Shown piece after piece: positions 11,325 through 22,016 of a DNA stretch of 64,000 bases (positions are counted from its first letter, which is position 1; every line of letters starts with the position of its first letter). The DNA lies in contig CM061070.1 of the NCBI GenBank assembly GCA_030762895.1, positions 51,907,007 through 51,971,006 of the forward strand, read 5' to 3'. This stretch comes from Sophora flavescens. Its lineage: Eukaryota; Streptophyta; Magnoliopsida; Fabales; Fabaceae. The notes under the pieces are model-generated. The model worked only from the letters and a program-made list of their open reading frames with translations, had not been told where the DNA came from and ran no database searches. The translations under genes were made by a program, and so were the position numbers.

Positions 11325-11479
11325 TTTATGGAGATTGATGTTCCATGTGTTTATGCTTTTATAGATTTAAATGTTGCTAAACCCTTTTCACGTTTGACAT
11401 TAAATCGTTTCTTATCCCCTTTCTTCTTGATGTTGTGCTTGTTTTATTATTTTTGGTACCTTAGACCCGGATCAGACAG
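10111..11479 (+). other. Putative LTR intron, family A
   Basis: Donor-like GAAG|GTAAAT at 10111 and acceptor-like GATCAGACAG at 11470-11479, with the next base the A of the LTR-ORF ATG. Length 1369 bp. Equivalent donor/acceptor pairs are seen in LTRs B, C and E. Inferred from sequence only. Confidence 0.4.
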
Positions 11480-11864
11480 ATGGCGCACTAGGATCACCCG
11501 TGGATGACCCAGGATGTAGGGTTCCCTCTCAAGTGGACCTTTGAGTTCGAGTTCATAGATCCCAACGTGTGACTCGTGGACCCCGTCACCAGGCTTCGCA
11601 GTTTACACAGGTCCAGTTTCGGTGACTACCGGACTGGGGCAGGGAGCTCCTTTAGGTTTGATGGGCACTTTCAGAGCCGGTCGGACCCTTCCCTTCCCTA
11701 CTATAGTTCCGGACGAATAGTTACTGTCGATGCCTCCTATGCCGGATATGGCCCCAATTCCTTTCCTTGTACCTTTTGAGGCACTTGTCCCAGGACCTGC
11801 ACCAGCACTAGCACCAGCACCAACACCGGAGCCTGTGCTTGCACCAGTACCAGAGGAGGACCCC
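11480..11864 (+). pseudogene. LTR-embedded ORF, family A copy 2 (stops and frameshift)
   Basis: Same exon as 568-1161. The ATG follows the acceptor-like CAG. A TAG replaces codon 4, a TGA sits at the same place as in copy 1, and a +1 shift near 11590-11600 moves the Pro/Ala-rich part into another frame (PPMPDMAPIPFLVPFEALVP from about 11733). It is cut off by the element at 11865. Confidence 0.6.
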
Positions 11865-13198
11865 GTTGAAATATACAACTATAAACACGAGAAGGGGGTT
11901 GAATTGTGTTTATCAGAATTTAAACAAAGTTGAAAACTTTTCGCATACAGAAGCTTGGTTCAAATAAGTGGAAAGATATTGGACAGACATGTGACTTGAC
12001 TGATAAAATTTTAACAGGACTTAGGCAAACACTCTTCTTGATAAACGGATAAGAAAACTAAAGCAACTAAAGGGTTTATAAGGAAAGAGAGATTGACACA
12101 GCTATTTATCCTGGTTCACTCTTCAAAGCAAAGAGCTACGTCCAGTCCTTGGCAGCACCAAGTTTTATCCACTATAACTGATCCGGTTACAGACACCAAG
12201 TATTGTTTGCACACCTAGCCTCTTCAGTCTCCAAGACAAGTATTCTTTGCACACATAGCCTCTTCAAGCTCACTCAGATTTGTTCGAGAAATTTGGTTTG
12301 TAATCAATACAACTTCAGATAGACAGATCTTTCACTAACACTCAGAGAGTGGTTTAAATGTAAAGCTTAGGAAAGTCTGCGTAATTACTTCAAATGATTG
12401 AAGAATACAAAATGAAAGAATGAAGATATTAATGCGCAGAGTTAGGGCTCTTTAATGCTATATGTATTCTCTATATATTCATCTTCAATGACTTTTGTAT
12501 TTATAGTCTTCAAGCATTTAAGATCCGTTAGAGACATTCCCTCAGATGTTGGCTTCAAGCAGAACTTCATTAAATGCAATAGAGTCATTCTGGGCAGCCA
12601 TTAATGCAATAGGAATGTTGGTTGTACTCTAACTTGAAGGATCATGACTTTATGCATCGTGAAACAACCATATCAGAGTTGTGCAGAGAGCTTTTTGTAC
12701 TTTGCTGAGTACAATTCCCTTTTCGTGTAAAGGACCAGAGGTACTAGGGAATAAAGAACGTTGGAAGCATTCTTTAACTGGTCTTTGGTTCTGATAACCG
12801 AGGTTTCTTGAGAGAGTAACTTCCAACTTTTCTTGATAAGCGTGAGACTAAGTATGAGAGAAGGCTTGAAGTCTCTTTCTGATGGGACAGCCAACAAAAG
12901 CTTGTTAGGTCCTTGGTTCTTCAACGAGTAACTTCAAACAAGTGTAGGAACTCGTGGAGAGACAGGTTGAAAACGTATCTTGAAAGAAGTCAATAATCCT
13001 GGTCAGCAGACAGGTTGACTTTCGCTTATCCAGACAGGTAGTCACTTATATTAGCAAACAGATAATTCTTACTGTTTTAATCTGCATACTAGATAGACAG
13101 GTTAGCAGCCAATATGAAGGTTAATTAAATCATTAATCAATGTTTAGTTCTCATCAAAACTTAGGAAAATGCACATCAGCTATTTTAGAGACTTAACA
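11865..13198. mobile_element. Nested Copia-LTR-like insertion
   Basis: About 1.33 kb that is absent from the 5' LTR. It begins TTGAAATATACAACTAT, carries GAAGGGGGTTGAATTGTG and a module (ggttcact...tacgtccagtcc...ccactat) also seen in the relic at 14484-15120, and ends near ACTTAACA. Ends are approximate; no clear target duplication or ORF. A solo LTR of Copia type is my best guess. Confidence 0.5.
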
Positions 13199-13492
13199 CC
13201 TGTAGCACTAGTTCCAGTATCAATATTTTGATGTATTTTGTTACCTTACCAGTTTGTACATATTGGGATCTTTTTTATGGGATTCCCTTTGCAATACTGT
13301 ACCAGTATGTATGTATATGTTGTTGCATGTATGTATATATATATATATATATGTGTTGATATATCTGTATGATAGTTATTTATATTTAAATTTTAAATTT
13401 TTCCGTCGTTTTAGTTTAACCGCTTAACGTTAATGACATGATTAGGTTTTAATAATTTCGGGTTTTCTTTAATGGGACGTCGGGGTGTCTCA

Positions 13493-14483
13493 AGGAGGAC
13501 ACTCAACGGTGGGAGGTGCAGGATCAATGATCGGAATAACATCATCAGAAGCAGATGGAACATCGGAAGAGGCTGGAAGCTCACTAGAAGAACCTGCATC
13601 TATGTCACTAGGAAATAAACAACATCAAGGTTAGTAAAAAGTGGAGTGGGAGTGGACGGAATTGACGTAAACTTGGACAAGGAGGATAACATTATATCTT
13701 CCCAGAAGACAACATGACGAGAGATGCAGATACACTGAGATATCGGATCCCAACAACGGTAACCTTTGTGTTCTATGCCAAAACCAAGGAAACAACAAAG
13801 ACGGACACGAGGCTCAAGTTTAGTGTACACGTGAGGTTGGAGAAGAACAAAACAAGCACCACCAAAGACAGAGGAAGGGAGACGATTGATGATATGGACA
13901 ACAATTAGAGCAGCTTTACCACAGGCACATTCAGGACAAAAGACTGAGATAAGCATGGCACAGACAGAGTCAAGAATGTGACGATGCTTTCTCTCAGCTC
14001 AACCATTATGTTGAGAGGTTTATGGACATGAGAACTCAGACATGGTACCCTATTCACAAAGAAATTATATGAGTTTAGAATCACGATATTCCATGGTATT
14101 ATCTCGACGAAAAACGTTAATGACTTTAAAAAACTGTGTTCGAATCATATTAGCAAAGATAATGTAAATTTGAGGAAGTTCATGACGATTTTTGATCAAG
14201 TAAATCCAAATAAAGTGAGAATAATAATCAATAAACAACACGAAATTCCGAGAACCTCCCAGAGTAGGTGTAGGAGCAGGGCCCCAAATATCATAATGCA
14301 CAAGATCAAAGGGTGAAGCAGAAATAGGAATACTATTGTCAAACGACAAAACTGGTTGTTTAGCAGTTTGACAAGCAGTACAATTAAGAGACTCACTAGA
14401 AACAAATCCTAACACACCCCGAGACACAAACTAAGCGAACTATGGGCAAGACGTTGATGCCAAAGATGAATAGTATGTTGGTT
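13493..14483 (-). pseudogene. Ty1/copia fragment: GAG-pre-integrase and integrase
   Basis: Read on the minus strand: LWHQRLAH near 14470 (GAG-pre-integrase), CTACQTAKQPVLSF, FDLVHYDIWGPAPT and FVLFIDYYSHFIWIYLIKNR (integrase core with its first Asp), then LCCFLGFGIEHKGYRCWDP and HVVFWED (conserved integrase C-terminal segment), then a Ser/Pro-rich linker toward the missing RT. Stops break it. The left side is cut by the 3' end of the chromovirus, which therefore inserted into this Copia copy; the right side is cut by another repeat. Confidence 0.85.
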
Positions 14484-15120
14484 GTGGCTACAAACTCTAG
14501 AAGGGTGGTGAATTGAGTATTTAAAACTTTTCCAGTACTTACTGCAAAAACAGAGTTTTCTTGCAAAAAGTGGTTTTCACAAATTTCAGATTTAATCTTT
14601 TAAGATTCAGTTTATAACTTGTTTAATGATTATCATAATAATGCACCAATTGTTCTAACAATGTTTAAGAACGGATTTCAACATAATGATTCAATTACAA
14701 AACACATTCATACATTTCTACCAAGAAAAATACATATGACAAGTATATGAAGTTTAAGGGTAAGAAGAATGCGCAAACAAATTTATCTTGGTTCAGCTAC
14801 ATTCTCTGGTAACCTACATCCAGTCCCACTCCTCTGTGGTTTCCTCCACTATAATAAGAAATTACAATATCCAATTACAATCATCAGAAGGCTTCACTAC
14901 CTTGCATAAAACTCACCAAAAAGCATACTAGCTCTTCTACCCAAGGATTCCTTCTATCCCTGTGAAACACCTAAGAGATACTATCTCTTAAATCTGTGAA
15001 ACAACTAAGAGATACACTCTTTTAAATCACCAAGTCTTCACTACCTTGAAAACCTTCAGCAAAAGCACATTTGCTGAAAAATGTTGTTGGTGTGAAGATA
15101 GGAGCAAAATATCTATCGGA
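14484..15120. repeat. Copia-LTR-like relic
   Basis: It contains GAAGGGTGGTGAATTGAG and a module (ggttcagct...tacatccagtcc...ccactat) like the nested element at 11865-13198. No coding potential. Boundaries approximate. The following 15121-15372 shows nothing recognisable apart from being downstream of the kinase stop. Confidence 0.4.
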
Positions 15121-15372
15121 ATAGCTACCCAAACCCAATCTTTATGAATAACATATAAGATAAAATGACCTTCATTAAAGAGGTAAATATCTACCATATA
15201 TATTCAAGTAGAATGAGTTCATGCAATGGTTATATCTTTAGGGATGTGAACGGAGAAATCTTAAATTTGGTCATTCATAAGTAGAATACAGTAGGAAAGA
15301 GATAAACCAAAGTAATATATAGAACAAGCCTTCAAATTATGGATAATGCGACTGAATTACTATCATGCATTG

Positions 15373-18300
15373 TCAAGTAACATTCTCTGTCGGAGGATTA
15401 GTTGAGACTTCCACAGGATCATTTTCAGAACTAATGAAGTCACTCAACATTGTCTGGCTAGAGTTGATTCTTTGATCCTCTGTAATTGTTTCATGTGGAT
15501 ATAGAGAAGGCTTTGGAGGCATTTCCAAGCATTGATATTCTCCTTCAAGCATCTCCACTACTTTGGTCATTGAGGGACGATCATGGGGCTTCAATTGTAT
15601 ACACCAAAGTGCGACTATAACCATCTTTTTTGCTATTTCCTTTTCCTCCTCTGTTAGATCTTCCATTTCTATATCTTTATCTTTTTCAAGTTGATCATAA
15701 ATCCAGAAGGGAAAGTAAAGCTGGCTTGAATGCTCTGCATGGGGATTCAAGTTTTTCCTTCTACCAGCCATCTCCATCAAAAGCATTCCATAGCTATAGA
15801 CATCAGCCTTATAAGATACTCCCCCAATATTTTTGTAGAACAATTCTGGAGCCATATACCCAATTGTTCCCCTTACTGCAGTCATGGTGACAATGCTATT
15901 GTCTACTGGATATAGCTTTGCAAGTCCAAAATCAGATACCTTTGGGGTGTAGTTCTCATCAAGAAGGATGTTATGGGGCTTAATATCAAAATGCAGAATC
16001 TGCATCTCACATCCCTGGTGGAGATATGCAATCCCACGAGCTATTCCAAGTGATATATCATATATTTTGTCATAACTTAATGGGACACTTCCTTCTTTGG
16101 AGAAAATATATTTTTCAAGAGATCCATTAGGCATGAATTCATAGACAAGAGCACGTTTTGATCCTTCAACACAAAATCCGATAAGTTTTACCACATTCAC
16201 ATGATGAATCCTTCCAATAGTTGATACTTCGCTTATAAAGTCTTGGCCGTTAGTTTTTGATTTACCCAATAACTTTATTGCCACATCAGGCCCACTACGT
16301 AGCCTCCCCTTAAACACAGAGCCATAGCCTCCTTCACCCAACTTGTCCTTGAAACCTCTAGTCATCATCTTAATTTCTTTGTATGAATATCCAATGGGTA
16401 TCAAGGTATTTTCTTGTAGATACATTTCAATATGTTCATACATCGACATATGCCTTCTTCGCCATTTGTATATCAAAAGTGCAATAAATAACGTCATCCC
16501 AAATAAATATCTAGCTGCCACGAACGATGGTAGAACATAGTGCACTATAGTTAATCCTAGTCTATAGTCATCGGTATGCTCAAATCGTTTGTTTTCTCCT
16601 TTTACTATTTCGAGCAATCCTATATGGAAATATCACTATATAACCAAGTTCCAAAGCAAAAGCAAAAGAAAGAAATATGTATAATCAATGGTGGTGCAAC
16701 TCACCTATCAAGATTCCTCGGAAAATAGCTGCAAGAAATTTTAGTGAAGTGAATAAACCCATCAAGTGATAAATGATTTAATTACATGCCAATATCATGC
16801 ATTGAGTAAGAAATTGGTTAATTTTTTTTTGGGAATCCGGGTATCATCCGACTGAGAGCTAGAGACTAATCCTTCGAGATACCGGAGCCCACTTATCTAT
16901 CAAGCCACACCATGTTGGTTAAGAAATTGGTTAAAATGCTATATATTATGTGAGAAAATCATCTTTTCTTTTTCAAACTTACAAGTTTTCTTAAGGATTT
17001 TTTTTTTTTTGATAATCAGTTTTGTTGAGGATATTGATGTCATTCTTATACATAATTGACTTCAATGTTGAAATCAAAGTAAGGATTTGAATAGCTCAAA
17101 ACACTTTCATATTCACATTTAATGGGCTTGACATTCTTTTTCTGATTTAAAATCATAAGATTTTAGACCTAAATGACTTTTTTTTACTTATGTATCTTTC
17201 AATTTGTCTATTTTTATTAATATATGACGTGTTGTTCCGTATTTCATATTTCCCCTCATAGTGAATTCTGAATGTATCCTACCTAGCTAATTAAAGTTTT
17301 TTATTTTATTTTTTATATATATAATACCTAGCTAAAGCTTGTTTATTACTTGTATAAACTATCCTTTTTTATCAAATAATAATTGTTTTAATTCCCAATT
17401 TCTGCTTGCAATTAAGTAACACTTTTTTGTCCATATCAAATACATTCGTACATCCACAAATATACATAGTTGTACACATTGTTGCACTGCTGTATAAAAG
17501 CATAACTAATTTATAACAAAATAAAAATGTAAATTAAGGTGATCAAGTTCTTACCTTTCCCATAAAATTGCAGCTGTGACCATATCCCTAGATGACCCAA
17601 AAAATAGAAGACCGTCAGTTTTTTTTTTTTTTTTGTCAAACTTACGAGATAAAGAAGACCATTTCCGTAATTTCATAAATATTATAGAAAATTAGTTAAT
17701 ATTCTCTTCCTTACCACAGATTTCCCTACGACCTAAAAGAAAACGGCAGAATCGAGTGGAGCATTGAATTTTCTCCATAGTATAGTCGAAGGAGCAGTCA
17801 CCTGGAGCTCCACAGTGAAGTTCACAAACACCCTGCAACCATGAAACCTGAAATCCGTACACTAGAGCCCTGTGAATAAAAGTGTAGGATAGATTGGAAA
17901 ATATTTTATTCTCATTGGAACCCCACCAATAAGATGTGGGAGCAACCAGCTTCACATGGCAATCGAGTTTAATCGTCTCAGCCAGTAAGTCACCAGCGAT
18001 AGCATAAATATGGCCTTTGGAATTCCAATTGACGCAGGAAGCAGTATCCACATACTCAGCATCGATCACTGGATGGCTACAGTTCATATAAACTATGTGC
18101 TGAAATAAAGTATGCAAATATTCACGAAAGTAAATATCTGAATTGGCTTGGTATGGGTCAAAGTTATTAAGACGAAGGGCGGTGAAATTATAAGTATCAC
18201 TGAAATTAGATCGAGACAAAAAATAGCGAGGAATGGATGAGCAATTAGACTCTTGAACTCCGTGATCAACCAGTCGGATCGTGAAATTGTTGTAGTTGAT

Positions 18301-18535
18301 GGCTTGCACATAGTATTTTCCAGAGTACAAAGATGCCACTGTCACATTATTTTCACATGTTAGCTCATACCTGCTGTCGCCAGTGTTCTGGATCATTTTT
18401 CAAACAAAATGGATGACTTATGTTGGAGATTTTGCCACAGGAAGAAGGGACACATGACTGATCAACGGTACTACTACTTTGCTGGAGTTGAAGCACAAAT
18501 AGCAAGGAAACCAATAAGACGCTCCGTCTGCACAT
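15373..18535 (-). CDS. LRK10L-type receptor-like kinase, N-terminal frameshift
   Basis: Single-pass plasma-membrane Ser/Thr kinase of the Lr10-like class. Exons inferred on the minus strand: 18535-17715, 16728-16705 and 16619-15373, joined by GT..AG sites in phase. Exon 1 has a signal peptide (RRSVLLVSLLFVL), a GUB_WAK-type Cys-rich ectodomain with several N-glycosylation sites and a CxxxC-rich end (CELHCGAPGDC). The last exon has the membrane segment, then the kinase: GEGGYGSV, AIK, HFDIKPHN, DFGLAK, GYMAPE, all key residues kept. One fault: near 18383 the signal-peptide frame and the ectodomain frame do not join (a 2-base loss or 1-base gain), so as written translation ends early. Either a recent pseudogene, a null allele or a sequence error. 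Divergent neighbour at 19109. A SINE lies in an intron. Confidence 0.8.
16822..16919 (-). mobile_element. SINE-like insertion in a kinase intron
   Basis: On the minus strand a ~90 bp body starting ACCAACATGGTGTGG and ending GGATTCCC runs into a 9-base poly(A). It is flanked by a perfect 15 bp duplication TAAGAAATTGGTTAA (16807-16821 and 16920-16934), the mark of target-primed reverse transcription. TGGCTTGATAGATAAG and GATGATACCCGG loosely resemble tRNA A and B boxes. Confidence 0.7.
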
Positions 18536-18551
18536 GGTGCCCAAGTTGTTT

Positions 18552-18985
18552 TAGTTTACAGAAATTGAACGAGGAAGGTGAGGTAAACTTGACTTCTCTA
18601 TCTTGAAGGTAATGTTCCCTGTCTATTTATATTGAAAAAATAAAATATGTTTGTGATATAATTATTAACAATTAATAATACAAACCACATTTATTTGAAT
18701 AAGAAAAAACCTGCTTTGACTCTTTCTCTTGTACCACTCGGAGAACCGAAGTTGTTTGTAATTGATTTTAATTATTGTTCACTGTCTTCAATTATGAGGC
18801 CGAAATTGTTCAAGTTTCTAACAGAAATTGAATGAGGAGGGTAAGATACTTGCGCTTTCTGTATCTTTTGATTTGGTATGAGCAATAATGGTTAGACCGT
18901 CGTTTCTTTAGTGACTAGTCAACACCGACCATTATTTGAATAAAAAACCTGCTTTGACCCTTTCTCTTGTTCTTCGGATTCTTAG
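18552..18985. promoter_or_regulatory. Duplicated divergent promoter with W-box cores
   Basis: Two related blocks: 18552-18604 resembles 18817-18870 (cagaaattgaa.gagga.ggt), and 18689-18745 resembles 18932-18985 (ttatttgaata...cctgctttgac.ctttctcttgt). W-box cores TTGAC[CT] occur at 18716-18721 and 18954-18959, and inverted at 18917-18922. WRKY control of a defence-type kinase pair is an inference. Confidence 0.5.
18623..18631 (-). promoter_or_regulatory. TATA box for the minus-strand kinase
   Basis: TATAAATAG on the minus strand, about 90 bases upstream of the ATG at 18535, a normal plant spacing once a 5' UTR is allowed for. Confidence 0.6.
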
Positions 18986-19053
18986 AACCTGCCGTGATAT
19001 TACCACTCGGAGTGCCTCGCTTTCTCTCTTTGTTTTTTTGGAACTCAAGTGTT

Positions 19054-19060
19054 TATAAAA
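19054..19060 (+). promoter_or_regulatory. TATA box for the plus-strand kinase
   Basis: TATAAAA lies 49 bases before ATG 19109. The in-frame ATG at 19049 is upstream of this box, so 19109, which opens a good signal peptide, is the likely start. Confidence 0.65.
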
Positions 19061-19108
19061 GAACCTCTCTCCATACTTTGGATGACAGAGTCTAGTGTAC
19101 CTAGAGTG

Positions 19109-21041
19109 ATGTTTTCTCATCCCAATCATTTCTTATTGCTCATACTGTTACTTTTTCGTATCACAAGAGGAAGCGGCCACGACCAATGTGGGCCGTACGA
19201 TCCATTTAAGCCCCCCATTAGATTCCCATTCCAACTCGTCAAGGGGATTAAAGACCGATGGTGTTATTCTGTGTTGTGCCTATATCGTACTGATGAAAAT
19301 CAGATAATGCTTGAGCTCCCTACCATTTCAGGTCCACTAACATTCCTTGTCAGCTCAATATCTTACGGCAGTCAGGAGATTCATGTTTCTGATCCTGAAA
19401 ATTGCCTACCAGAAAAGTTTCTAAAATTGTACAATTCCTCATTTCACCCTTTCCAGTTCGGATATATCTTTGATGGATTGTACAACATCAGCTTCTTCAA
19501 TTGTTCTTCACTCGGGCATCGACACCTGAGAAATGAGGACCAGTCGCACCCAGATTCACAAGATATGATCTCCTGTCCAATTTACGCTGCTAACTCTGAC
19601 GAGAGTATCCTCGAATTGGACTTGGTATCCTGCACCAGGATGTTTGGTGTCGTTTCGACAGTGCATTCATACTACCTGCGGCATAATTTTTTAACTTTGA
19701 ATTGGTCCAAACCAAATTGCACCGCGTGCAAAGCCAAAGGCAAGAAGTGTCAATGGAATAACAACAGCACAGAAGGTGTCATTGAATGTGTTGATTGCAA
19801 GGTTAAACGGAAACAAATTCATATTCCGAAATCATTCATTTTTGCTGCTTCGGGTAAGACTCGATCACTGTGGTTTTTGCTTTTCCTTTTTTTCCCTTTT
19901 AAAAATTTGGGTGATAATTCTATTTAACTGTGAATCTGTAATCGTAGGTTCAATTCTTTTGGGGCTGGTGCTTATTGGACTCTTTCATGTCTACCGCTAT
20001 TTTAGAAAGAAAGAAGAAGATAACGTAAGAGTTGAAAAATTTCTAGAGGACTACAGGGCACAAAAGCCTGCTAGATTCTCCTATGCTGATATAAAAAGAA
20101 TCACAAGTGGTTTTAAGGAAAAGCTAGGAGAAGGAGCTCATGGAGCAGTATTCAAAGGCAAACTCTCCAATGAAATTCTGGTGGCTATGAAGATTCTCAA
20201 TAATGCTGAGGGAGAAGGGAAAGAGTTCATTAATGAAGTTAGAATTATGGGCACAATCCATCATATCAACGTGGTTCGTTTGCTTGGCTTTTGCGCAGAA
20301 GGAGTCCATCGTGTCCTTGTCTACAATTTCTTTCCCAATGGTTCCTTACAAAACTTCATATCCTCACCTGATAACAACGATCGTTTCCTCGACTGGGAGA
20401 AGCTCCAAGAAATTGCACTTGGCATAGCTAAAGGGATTGAGTATCTTCACCAAGGTTGTAGTCATCCAATCCTTCACTTTGACATCAATCCTCATAACGT
20501 GTTACTTGATGACAACTTCACTCCGAAAATATCAGATTTTGGTCTGGCCAAATTGTGCTCCAAGAATTTTAGTGCAGTGTCGTTGACTGCTGCTAGGGGA
20601 ACCTTGGGATACATTGCACCTGAAGTTTTCTCTAGAAACTTTGGAAATGTGTCTTATAAGTCTGATATTTACAGTTATGGAATGTTGTTGCTAGAAATGG
20701 TTGGAGGAAGGAAGAATATAGACATGTCATCTGGGCAAACATTTCAAGTGTTATACCCAGAATGGATCCATAACTTACTTGAAGGTGGAGACATACGTAT
20801 CCATATTGAGGATGAAGGTGATAATAAAATTGTAAAAAAACTTGCAATTGTTGGACTTTGGTGCATTCAGTGGCAGCCAGTGAACCGTCCATCCATAAAA
20901 ACTGTTGTACAAATGTTGGAAACCGGAGAGGAAAACCTGTTAAAGGTGCCCCCTAATCCATTTGGCTCAACCACTTCAACTAGTACTAGTGAAATTAGTT
21001 TGGCCAGACGACCTATGGAGTTGGAAGTGATTCAAGAATGA
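19109..21041 (+). CDS. LRK10L-type receptor-like kinase, complete, catalytic-loop Lys to Asn
   Basis: Two exons, 19109-19853 and 19948-21041, with a 94 bp phase-1 intron (CGG|GTAAGA ... ATCGTAG|GTTCAA), give 612 residues, usual for the family. Signal peptide HFLLLILLLF, GUB_WAK-type ectodomain (CGPYDPFKPPIRFPF) and WAK-associated C-terminal Cys cluster (NCTACKAKGKKCQW). Membrane segment SILLGLVLIGLFHVY just after the splice. Kinase: GEGAHGAV at residue 309, VAMK with Lys 330, HFDINPHN with Asp 427, DFG Asp 445, GYIAPE. The usual HFDIKPHN has Lys two after the catalytic Asp; here residue 429 is Asn (AAT, 20487-20489), and the 54 kb copy shares it. Its C-terminal end and 3' flank were duplicated to 54 kb. 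Family role: cell-surface signalling; ligand unknown. Confidence 0.9.
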
Positions 21042-21267
21042 AGATAATCATTGATACACTTTGCAAAATAAGAGTTTTGTTTCTTGAAAAGAGAAATTGA
21101 GTATTCTAATTTGTCGAAAATGAATATGTTGAATCTGTCTATTTAAGATTATTTCTGACGTGGCATGAAATTCAATACATATTGTATGGCTTCGATTAAA
21201 TAATACGCACCCCAAAACATTCAATGGAAGCAACAATATATTCCGTTCTCGTGATATCTGTTCACAT

Positions 21268-21835
21268 TATAATATGATATTCGGTGCATTTAAAAAGATT
21301 TGAATTAAATGATGTTTTTCTTAGAGGTTGACATGTGAAAGAGCATTAATGAGATTATTCCTATATGTATATAGTATAGATAGATTGGGTGCATTAAAAT
21401 TCGAATCAAATCTATTGTGACTCAATTTTGGATATTTAATAATTTCATTTGATAATATGATATCCGGTGTATATAAGAAGATTTGAATTAAATGATTTTT
21501 TTCTCAGAGACTGACACGTGGAAGAGCATTCAACGAGATTATTCCTAAATATATATAGTATAGATAGATAGATGATGTTTTTATCATAGATTGACACGTG
21601 GAAGAGCATTCAACGAGATTATTATTAAATGTATACGGTGTAGATAGATTGGGTGCATTAAAATTCGAATCAAATCTCCTGTGACTCAATTTTTTTAATA
21701 ATTTCATTTGATAATATGATATCGAGTGTATTTAAGAAGATTTGAATTAAATGATATTTTTCTCAGAAGCTAACACGTGGAAGGACATTCAATGAAATCA
21801 TTCCTGAATGTATATAGTATAGATAGATAGATATC
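21268..21835. repeat. Diverged tandem repeat with G-box (CACGTG) sites
   Basis: Three to four related units downstream of the kinase. Shared segments: gataatatgatat.c.gtgta, aagatttgaattaaatga, ctcagag.ctgacacgtggaa, and gcattcaacgagattattcc followed by tatagtatagatag. Full units start near 21268, 21448 and 21710; a partial unit lies at 21570-21640. CACGTG occurs at 21515-21520, 21595-21600 and 21774-21779; the first unit has CATGTG. About 170 bases to 22004 show nothing else. Confidence 0.65.
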
Positions 21836-22016
21836 ATAGATGTATTAAAACTAATAGGAAATTAAAAATAATTTTATAATGTGAAATTTATTTTTCGTAA
21901 CCTTGAGTTACAAATCATTTATGATATGAATTAAAATTTTAAATGTAACATATACTATTATTTTGATTTATATTTAAAAGGTAAACAAACACAAAACTAA
22001 ACTAGGGATGTTTGCT

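Larger units (their letters stand above)
1..13492 (+). mobile_element. Ty3/gypsy chromovirus (Tekay/Del-like), decayed, 5' end outside window
   Basis: An LTR retrotransposon read in the order LTR, primer-binding site, gag with zinc knuckles, protease, reverse transcriptase, RNase H, integrase, chromodomain-like tail, polypurine tract, LTR. RT before integrase places it in Ty3/gypsy, and the integrase tail with a 'PLVKV.W' segment matches chromoviruses of the Tekay/Del type. The window opens inside the 5' LTR: base 1 aligns with about 10915 in the 3' LTR. Every domain carries stops or frameshifts, so it is non-autonomous. Two nested elements split the 5' LTR and one splits the 3' LTR. It sits in a Copia relic to its right. 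Confidence 0.93.
9319..13492 (+). mobile_element. 3' LTR of the chromovirus (LTR A2) with a nested insertion
   Basis: It starts TGTAACAG after the polypurine tract and ends GTCTCA at 13492. The interval 11865-13198 is a nested element. Compared with the 5' LTR it lacks most of the stretch between the Pro-rich ORF and the CAGTATTTTGATG segment. It contains palindromic U3 motifs, a leader with donor-like GT at 10111 and the copy-2 LTR ORF. Confidence 0.9.

Noticed and set aside
16822..16919. tRNA gene
   Set aside because: The A and B box resemblance is loose and no cloverleaf can be drawn; poly(A) and target duplication indicate a SINE-like insertion.
17555..17573. A 19-base micro-exon in the minus-strand kinase gene with good AG and GT borders
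   Set aside because: Adding it breaks the frame, while exon 1 joins the 24-base exon directly in phase.
19049..19108. Upstream in-frame ATG for the plus-strand kinase
   Set aside because: It lies before the TATA box at 19054-19060, and the ATG at 19109 gives a proper signal peptide.
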